A program made the translations under genes and the position numbers. A DNA stretch of 64,000 nt from F1-60-MAGs104 sp964355975 (lineage in GTDB: Bacteria; Planctomycetota; Phycisphaerae; Phycisphaerales; SM1A02): positions 1 to 64,000 of the forward strand of contig CAYHFW010000007.1 in NCBI GenBank assembly GCA_964355975.1. The letters are read 5' to 3'. This document shows, piece after piece, positions 59,215 to 64,000 of the stretch. Within the stretch, counting starts at the first letter, position 1; every line of letters begins with the position of its first letter. The notes under the pieces are model-generated. The model worked only from the letters and a program-made list of their open reading frames with translations. It searched no databases and was not told the DNA's origin.

Positions 59215-60759
59215 TCATCTATTTTTTGAAGAAATGACGGCGAGGCCGTAGTCCATTGGTTCAACGCGAGCGTCGGTCCGTGGCTGCAGAGCGATACGCG
59301 TGGTCGCTGTCACCTCTCCAAACTGCGAAAGAGCAGCTGGAACGCTTCCTTGACCGCGCCAGACGAGCAGCGCACCCTCATTCTTGATGCGAGCAAGATC
59401 GATCCACGGTGCGCGCACTGGAATTCCATCAAGCAGCACATCTGGATGGAACTTTCCATACACCGCAATATTTCCCGCTGAAAACATATCTCCGATCACA
59501 ATCGTGAGGGGCGCGGGGGTTCCATCTGCGCGCACGGGCGCGTTTGCGATCCAAAATTCTTCAGCCTTGAGAGCGAGCGCATCACCAGGGTGCTTCACGT
59601 TGGCGATGTATCCACTGATGTAGGGGCGCACGACGTTTCGCGCAACGGCGAAGATCAACATCCCCCCTGCAAAGAGCAACCACGCGACCCAGAACGCGCG
59701 AAGGCCACCCGCCAATATTGGGCGCTTGATCCAGAGCACACATGCAAGCCCTACGAATGGAAACCACGGCAGCGCCCAGAGTCCGAGTAGATGCAAGTTG
59801 AGCACCGCTGAAACGATCATCGCAATCACAACGGGGGCGAGAACGATCCATGTGTAGTACGCGGTCGCCGACTCACTGGCAATGGTGGATGGCGCCACCT
59901 CGATCGTTGCATCGCCGCACTTGTTGGTCGTTGACGAGAAGAGCGCGAATAGAAAGATCCAGACACCTCCGAGTGCGGCGACCGTTGCGATGAAGAATTC
60001 TGCGGGCCACGCCGCGCGTCCCCACCATGGCTCGGGCTCGTGCTGCCGTCCAAATGGTGTGCGAAGCGGACTGAAATCGAGCAGCGACATGCCGTAGATG
60101 TGTGGCGCGATGGTGACGAGACCAACAAGGATCGCAAGCCACGGACCCGCGGTCTTCCAAGTCGCGCGGCGCTCTTGACTCGTCAGCGTGAAGAGCATCA
60201 CTGCCGCGGCAGGAATTGCTGCTGAGTATTTTCCGTAAACCGCGACGGCACTGAAAAATCCGAAGGCGATCCATCCAAGTGTCGATCCGTTGATCGCGCG
60301 CCATCCAGCCCATGCTGCGGCGGCGAGAAACGGCAGTTGCACCGAATTGTGATTGAAGACATCGCAACCTTGGCTGTAGAAGATGCATCCCTGCACAGAG
60401 AGCGCAGCGATGAGCGCGCGCCACGGACCTGTGACATCGAGCGCCGCGCGCCAGACGATGATCGTCGCGATGGCCGTCATCGCGGGACCGAGCAAGAATT
60501 GCGGCCAGATCGCGCGGTCAGTCGCGACGCTCACTGCTTCGGCGATCCATGCAGGAAGTGGTGGATGCTTCCAGTAGCAGAGTTGCCAACTCGGCCCCCA
60601 CGCGAGCAAGTCAATGTGGTCGAGCGGAAGATTTCCCTGCGTCGCAAGTGTGCCAACCGACCACGCGAAAAAGACCACGAGCGTGGTGATCCAGAAGAGC
60701 CATGTTGTCGAAGGCCAACTCGTTTTCGCGCGCGCGTTCGTCACGCGTGAGTCGGTCAT
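59215..60759 (-). CDS. GT39/ArnT-like membrane glycosyltransferase
   Basis: 514 residues, about 11 helices. The N-terminal loop LDHIDLLAWGPSWQLCYWKHPPLPAWIAEAV has the acidic and YWKHPPLPAW pattern of dolichyl- or polyprenyl-phosphate-sugar transferases (PMT_2/GT39). GKYSAAIPAAAVMLF and RTPFGRQHEPEPWWG fit. Start MTDSRVTNARAKTSWP overlaps the AhpD-like gene's TGA (ATGA). Donor and acceptor unknown. Confidence 0.85.
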   Translation of the reverse strand: MTDSRVTNARAKTSWPSTTWLFWITTLVVFFAWSVGTLATQGNLPLDHIDLLAWGPSWQLCYWKHPPLPAWIAEAVSVATDRAIWPQFLLGPAMTAIATIIVWRAALDVTGPWRALIAALSVQGCIFYSQGCDVFNHNSVQLPFLAAAAWAGWRAINGSTLGWIAFGFFSAVAVYGKYSAAIPAAAVMLFTLTSQERRATWKTAGPWLAILVGLVTIAPHIYGMSLLDFSPLRTPFGRQHEPEPWWGRAAWPAEFFIATVAALGGVWIFLFALFSSTTNKCGDATIEVAPSTIASESATAYYTWIVLAPVVIAMIVSAVLNLHLLGLWALPWFPFVGLACVLWIKRPILAGGLRAFWVAWLLFAGGMLIFAVARNVVRPYISGYIANVKHPGDALALKAEEFWIANAPVRADGTPAPLTIVIGDMFSAGNIAVYGKFHPDVLLDGIPVRAPWIDLARIKNEGALLVWRGQGSVPAALSQFGEVTATTRIALQPRTDARVEPMDYGLAVISSKNR

Positions 60760-61025
60760 GCGCCGTACGCCTCGATCGCTTTCTTTCCGTAGACCGTTGC
60801 TGGTCCGCCGTTCATCAATGTGCAAACGTCGAGCGTTTCGTGCAACTCTTGCAATGTTGCTCCGGCAGTCTTGGCAGCCTTGACGTGATGGATGATGCAC
60901 CCTTCGCAGAGGCGCGAGATTCCGCACGCGATTGCGATGAGTTCCTTTGTCTTTGTGTCGAGCGTGTTTGCTGCGAGGCTTGCGTGGTGAAGTTGCTTGA
61001 ATGCTGAGGCGGTTTCAGGTGTCAT
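60756..61025 (-). CDS. AhpD-like/carboxymuconolactone decarboxylase-family protein
   Basis: 89 residues from ATG 61025. KELIAIACGISRLCEGCIIHHVKAAKTAGATLQELHETLDVC carries the CxxC-xxxH (CEGCIIHH) redox motif of AhpD-type alkylhydroperoxidases. Full length for the family's small members. Translation is coupled to the glycosyltransferase. Confidence 0.9.
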   Translation of the reverse strand: MTPETASAFKQLHHASLAANTLDTKTKELIAIACGISRLCEGCIIHHVKAAKTAGATLQELHETLDVCTLMNGGPATVYGKKAIEAYGA

Positions 61026-61139
61026 ATTGAACTCTCGGTGTGTTGGGTGATGCGAGTTGTGGAATGATGGGGCACAAGGATAGAGAGAGACGGTGATGTT
61101 GACGCGCACCTGCATGCTGTCTATAGTTGCCCCCCTGAC

Positions 61140-61213
<74 letters not shown>

Positions 61214-61214
61214 T

Positions 61215-61360
61215 TTGAGGCGTCGCCCTTCGGCGACGCGCGCAGACAGATTGAGGCGTCGCCCTTCGGCGACGCGCGCAGACAGATTGAGGCGTCGCCC
61301 TTCGGCGACGCGCGCAGACAGATTGAGGCGTCCCACTTCGGCGACGCGCGCAGAAACAGA
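61215..61360. repeat. Four tandem 36-bp hairpin units after tRNA-fMet
   Basis: Units begin at 61215, 61251, 61287 and 61323, each TTGAGGCGTCGCC...CGCGCGCAGACAGA. The first three are identical; the fourth has changes (cccac, agaaaca). Each unit carries an 8-bp perfect stem GCGTCGCC/GGCGACGC with loop CTTC (a C-UUCG-G-like closing). There are no unique spacers. It begins one base after the tRNA 3' end. Confidence 0.95.
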
Positions 61361-61431
61361 CCGCACGCCCTGGCTTGAACGCTGGGGCGTTTGCGTTTTC
61401 GCTGCGCGCGTGACGCGCCACACCGCCAACT

Positions 61432-62232
61432 TCAGCCATCGCCCCAGATGTAGAAGTCGATGCTGCAGACTTCTTCGAATCCAAGTTTGACGGCGATCGG
61501 CGCGGAAGTCTTGCGGTCGCCTTGCATCACCGCGGAGTCCTTCCCCATCGCACGCGCAGCGGCAACTCGTGCGGCCATCATCGACGTGTAGATCCCGTGG
61601 CCACGGTGTTCACTCAGCGTGGCTGCGCCTTGCATCACTGCGACCGTGCTGCCTCGAGGCGAAAACATGCTCGCGACAGAGACCGGCGTCTCGACGCCAT
61701 CGAGAAACGCGAGGTAATGACCTCCGCACTCGAGCAACGGAAACAAGTCGCAGAAGACGGCTGACAACGGCTCGGGCATGGGATACGCGGCTGTGTAGAG
61801 GCGAATGACATCATCTCGATCTGCGTCGGTCGCTCGGCGCACGGTCACCAACGGATTGCACTTGATGTCGCGCGTCAGATCGGTGAACACCATCCCAGCT
61901 TGTTGAATGGCGAGGCGGAATCCTGCAGATTCGAGTCGGCTGACGAGATCGATCGGCGAGGACGATGGATTGAGCCACCAGCCAACCATGTGTTTGCGCG
62001 TGCCGAAGAATTCTTGCACCTGCGCGATGACAGCGTCGGCATTCTCTGCCGTGAGGGTGGATACGCCGACCATGTTGCCGAGCGGATGGGAAATGTGCGG
62101 GGTGGCGTGCGCGCGAACACCAGGAAATGTCGAGATTTCCCACTGTCCCGGCACGTCTGGAAACTCGAACAAACTGTTCTCGAGGGCGTGCAGGATTGCT
62201 GTCTTGTTTGCTCCCAAGTGCGTCGCTCTCAT
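61432..62232 (-). CDS. GNAT-family N-acetyltransferase
   Basis: 266 residues. The C-terminal GNAT domain has TVRRATDADRDDVIRLYTAAYPM, VASMFSPRGSTVAVMQGAATLSEHRGHGIYTSMMAARVAAARAMG (acetyl-CoA loop, RGHGIYT in place of QxxGxG/A) and PIAVKLGFEEVCSIDFYIWG. The N-terminal 120 residues form another domain (LENSLFEFPDVPGQWEISTFPG). Substrate unknown. Confidence 0.85.
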   Translation of the reverse strand: MRATHLGANKTAILHALENSLFEFPDVPGQWEISTFPGVRAHATPHISHPLGNMVGVSTLTAENADAVIAQVQEFFGTRKHMVGWWLNPSSSPIDLVSRLESAGFRLAIQQAGMVFTDLTRDIKCNPLVTVRRATDADRDDVIRLYTAAYPMPEPLSAVFCDLFPLLECGGHYLAFLDGVETPVSVASMFSPRGSTVAVMQGAATLSEHRGHGIYTSMMAARVAAARAMGKDSAVMQGDRKTSAPIAVKLGFEEVCSIDFYIWGDG

Positions 62233-62315
62233 GCGCGCAAGTTAGGTGAGTTGCAATGAGTCCCTCGGGACTCCTTTCAACCGCGAGCCGGCGCCGCTGG
62301 TGATCGACGTCCAGC

Positions 62316-62510
62316 TCAAGACGCTTTCGCGTGGCATACGATCGCGCGCATCGTGAACCGCGTCGATCGAACTGGCACGACGATGCCAACGTCGTTCGTG
62401 AAGCGCGGCTCACCGAACACCGTTGACGCGATCGACCCAGTGACGAAGCGAGGACAGCCGATTCGATCGAGCCGCTCTCCGATGAGACGCAGCAGTTCTG
62501 TGGGGTCCAT
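62316..62510 (-). pseudogene. Truncated DUF6036-like nucleotidyltransferase
   Basis: 64 residues remain: MDPTELLRLIGERLDRIGCPRFVTGSIASTVFGEPRFTNDVGIVV, the N-terminus of nucleotidyltransferase-fold proteins (FVTG-S...EPRFTND). The catalytic Asp pair context DxD is altered (NDVGI). The frame ends at VCHAKAS* far short of about 200 residues. Start overlaps the upstream stop as TGATG. Confidence 0.7.
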
Positions 62511-62749
62511 CAGTCGCGCCCGTCTGAACGAGAGCGGCACGCCATCCGCCTTGCTGTCTCGGCGGCGATTCGTCCCTCCGTCCACTCAGGATGTTGGGCA
62601 GCTACGCCGCAGCGCACGAGCGCGACCGCAGAGCGCCAGAGGGCGTCGAGGGTTGAGAGCCTCGTGCGAGGCGACTGTGCACGCAACACAGCAAGAAGCG
62701 TTGGATCGCAACGATCATCGGTAGCGTGCGATTGGCTCGACTCATCCAT
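62510..62749 (-). CDS. Small partner protein of the nucleotidyltransferase module
   Basis: 79 residues. LRAQSPRTRLSTLDALWRSAVALVRCGVAAQHPEWTEGRIAAETARRM fits short helical proteins that often precede DUF6036-type nucleotidyltransferases. Its stop overlaps the truncated partner. May be stranded by the partner's decay. Start at ATG 62749. Confidence 0.6.
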   Translation of the reverse strand: MDESSQSHATDDRCDPTLLAVLRAQSPRTRLSTLDALWRSAVALVRCGVAAQHPEWTEGRIAAETARRMACRSRSDGRD

Positions 62750-62821
62750 GTCGAAATCATATCGCTCATCATGCGCGGATTGCTCGCAGAATCAGGTTCT
62801 TCACCACGCGACTGCGCGCGA

Positions 62822-63934
62822 TCACTTGATCGACCATGTGGGTGCAGGACTCGGAGAGGTCGCAACTGGTATCAGCGGGTAGAGCGTGTGCGCGGGATAG
62901 ATTCGCGTTGCTGCAGGGTCATCTGAGTCGACGCGCCATCCGAGGCTTCGATCAAGCGGCTTGAGTTCGTGTTCGTTGAGCCACGCGCGCAGTTCGTCGA
63001 GCGATCCGATGAACCATGCGTAGTACTGTCCAAAATAGTTGTCGGGTGCACCTGGGATGCGATGCGCACGCAAGCGCCATGCGCGTACGAGTGTCGCATC
63101 GATCGGAGTGGACTCCACGTAGCCGCCCCCGTGCATCGTGGCGTCTTTGACGCGTCGCTTCTTCCAGAGGTCGCTCGATGGATCAACAATGTCGAGTCGC
63201 GTGCCGTCGCGCCAGACGGCTGGTCCGCCGAAACTCTCAAACGTTGTTGGGTCGTAGCCTGGCACGCCTGCAACCATCGATGGATGCGCGACGACCCCCG
63301 ATGCATCAGGCTGAACGATCGCGCGAAAGTATCCCTTTGGATCGAATCGCGCGTGCAGCATGTCGGCTGGAGGCAACCAACCCGAATCGCGCGCGGCATC
63401 GGTGTCGACCTTGTTCCACGCGAGAATGCCGCGGTAATCCGCTGGCACATTGATCACGAACACCATCTCTGGCCAGAGCGGAGCGCGGTAACGCGTGTGC
63501 CACGAATCGCTCGTCACTTGCGCGAACTCGGCCGGGACCTGCGACCATCCCACGCCTTCGTAGTAAGGCGCTTCTTGTGACTTGGTCCGGTCGCCGCGGC
63601 GAACTTGCCACCACGCGTCGTCGACGAGTCGAATTGATTCGATCGTTGCCACACCGCGAGCGTCAGTCGTCGCCTCCTCGAACAACACCGCTGTGAACTT
63701 GTCGGTCGGCGCGCCATGCATGACGCACGCCCCCGCGACGGGCTCACCAGAAATCGCGTCGAACACCTCGATCTCAACCTTCTGCGTCACATGCGGGCGA
63801 AAGCATCCACCGAGTGCGGTGGTGACCAGCGCCGCTGCAGCGATGGTCGATGGCGATGCGATTCGACAAAGCCAACAACACCGCTCTGCGCGACTGCCTA
63901 GATTCGGCGGACGTTTCAGCAGCAGCTCAGACAT
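62822..63934 (-). CDS. Lipoprotein with carboxypeptidase-regulatory-like domain
   Basis: 370 residues from ATG 63934. STIAAAALVTTALGG-C gives a lipobox near residues 43-46. The N-terminal mature part VEIEVFDAISGEPVAGACVMHGAPTDKFTAVLFEEATTDARGVATIESI looks like a CarboxypepD_reg/B-fold domain. The C-terminal half is unfamiliar (WFIGSLDELRAWLNEHELKPLDRSLGW). The start overlaps the upstream stop by eight bases. Confidence 0.72.
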   Translation of the reverse strand: MSELLLKRPPNLGSRAERCCWLCRIASPSTIAAAALVTTALGGCFRPHVTQKVEIEVFDAISGEPVAGACVMHGAPTDKFTAVLFEEATTDARGVATIESIRLVDDAWWQVRRGDRTKSQEAPYYEGVGWSQVPAEFAQVTSDSWHTRYRAPLWPEMVFVINVPADYRGILAWNKVDTDAARDSGWLPPADMLHARFDPKGYFRAIVQPDASGVVAHPSMVAGVPGYDPTTFESFGGPAVWRDGTRLDIVDPSSDLWKKRRVKDATMHGGGYVESTPIDATLVRAWRLRAHRIPGAPDNYFGQYYAWFIGSLDELRAWLNEHELKPLDRSLGWRVDSDDPAATRIYPAHTLYPLIPVATSPSPAPTWSIK

Positions 63935-64000
63935 CGTCGCCTGTGAGAATTTGGATGTACTTGTGGTACGCGAACACTCGATCACGCTGCTTCCCAGTCG
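63927..64000 (-). CDS. C-terminus of a gene extending beyond the right edge
   Basis: The minus-strand frame reads ...TGKQRDRVFAYHKYIQILTGDDV and stops at 63927-63929, overlapping the lipoprotein start by eight bases. Codon use is gene-like and the overlap fits an operon. Identity unknown. Confidence 0.55.
   Translation of the reverse strand, partial: TGKQRDRVFAYHKYIQILTGDDV

Noticed and set aside
61215..61360. CRISPR array
   Set aside because: The 36-bp unit length is CRISPR-like, but units are contiguous without variable spacers and no cas genes are nearby.

Overview
The window looks like chromosomal DNA from a Planctomycetota bacterium, most likely class Phycisphaerae. The clues are two families of tandem prepilin-like proteins with FTIVELLVVVAII or FTVTELLVVIAII N-termini, exported proteins with dockerin type I calcium repeats (DINGDLRVDQADL, DVSVDAHDM), PEP-CTERM-like tails (VPAP + hydrophobic stretch + RRR), many predicted lipoproteins, and high GC. 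This placement is inference; no rRNA gene is present.

Left half (1-31.3 kb) is an accessory region. It begins with an exported/lipoprotein cluster on the minus strand (1-8.2 kb): a Cys-rich secreted protein, a PEP-CTERM protein, two large dockerin proteins (one with FG-GAP-like repeats and an HELFH metalloprotease-like motif) and three tandem paralogous lipoproteins. The genes are tightly overlapped and separated by a recurring intergenic cassette: a hairpin containing the upstream gene's stop codon, then a conserved leader with the ribosome binding site and start codon of the next gene. A hipBA toxin-antitoxin operon with a near-perfect operator interrupts one cassette. From 10.3 to 22.4 kb lie five IS3-family copies or fragments, each with visible damage (nested insertion, internal deletions, frameshifts, a nonsense codon), interleaved with exported cargo genes: a transglutaminase-like protein, an EF-hand/dockerin-like protein, and small membrane proteins. 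A type I restriction locus follows (24-30 kb): intact hsdR and hsdS, a coupled YgjP-like M48 metallopeptidase, and an hsdM lacking its 5' half. A second PEP-CTERM gene closes the region.

Right half (31.3-64 kb) is mostly ordinary core genome: argS, upp, a cob(I)alamin adenosyltransferase with an Ntn-hydrolase (asparaginase type), groES-groEL, asnS, a P1B-4 metal ATPase coupled to an M28 peptidase, a Mn/Zn ABC uptake operon with a divergent mntR, nagZ, an MFS exporter, a PhaR-like regulator, a GT39-like glycosyltransferase with an AhpD-like protein, and initiator tRNA-fMet. Inserted among these are a pair of tandem prepilin genes (35.7-38.1 kb, plus strand) and a four-gene prepilin operon (43.8-48.0 kb, minus strand) in which every junction is an ATGA overlap.

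Most noteworthy signals: the recurring stop-hairpin/leader cassette in the exported-protein cluster; the R-M locus with decapitated hsdM but intact hsdR, hsdS and protease; an ABC permease fused to a DtxR/MntR-like metal-sensing domain; four tandem 36-bp hairpin units directly after tRNA-fMet; and a two-part hairpin repeated at 4.3 and 31.3 kb. Starts were chosen from overlaps, Shine-Dalgarno-like sequences and signal peptides. No database search was possible, so family names rest on motif recognition.
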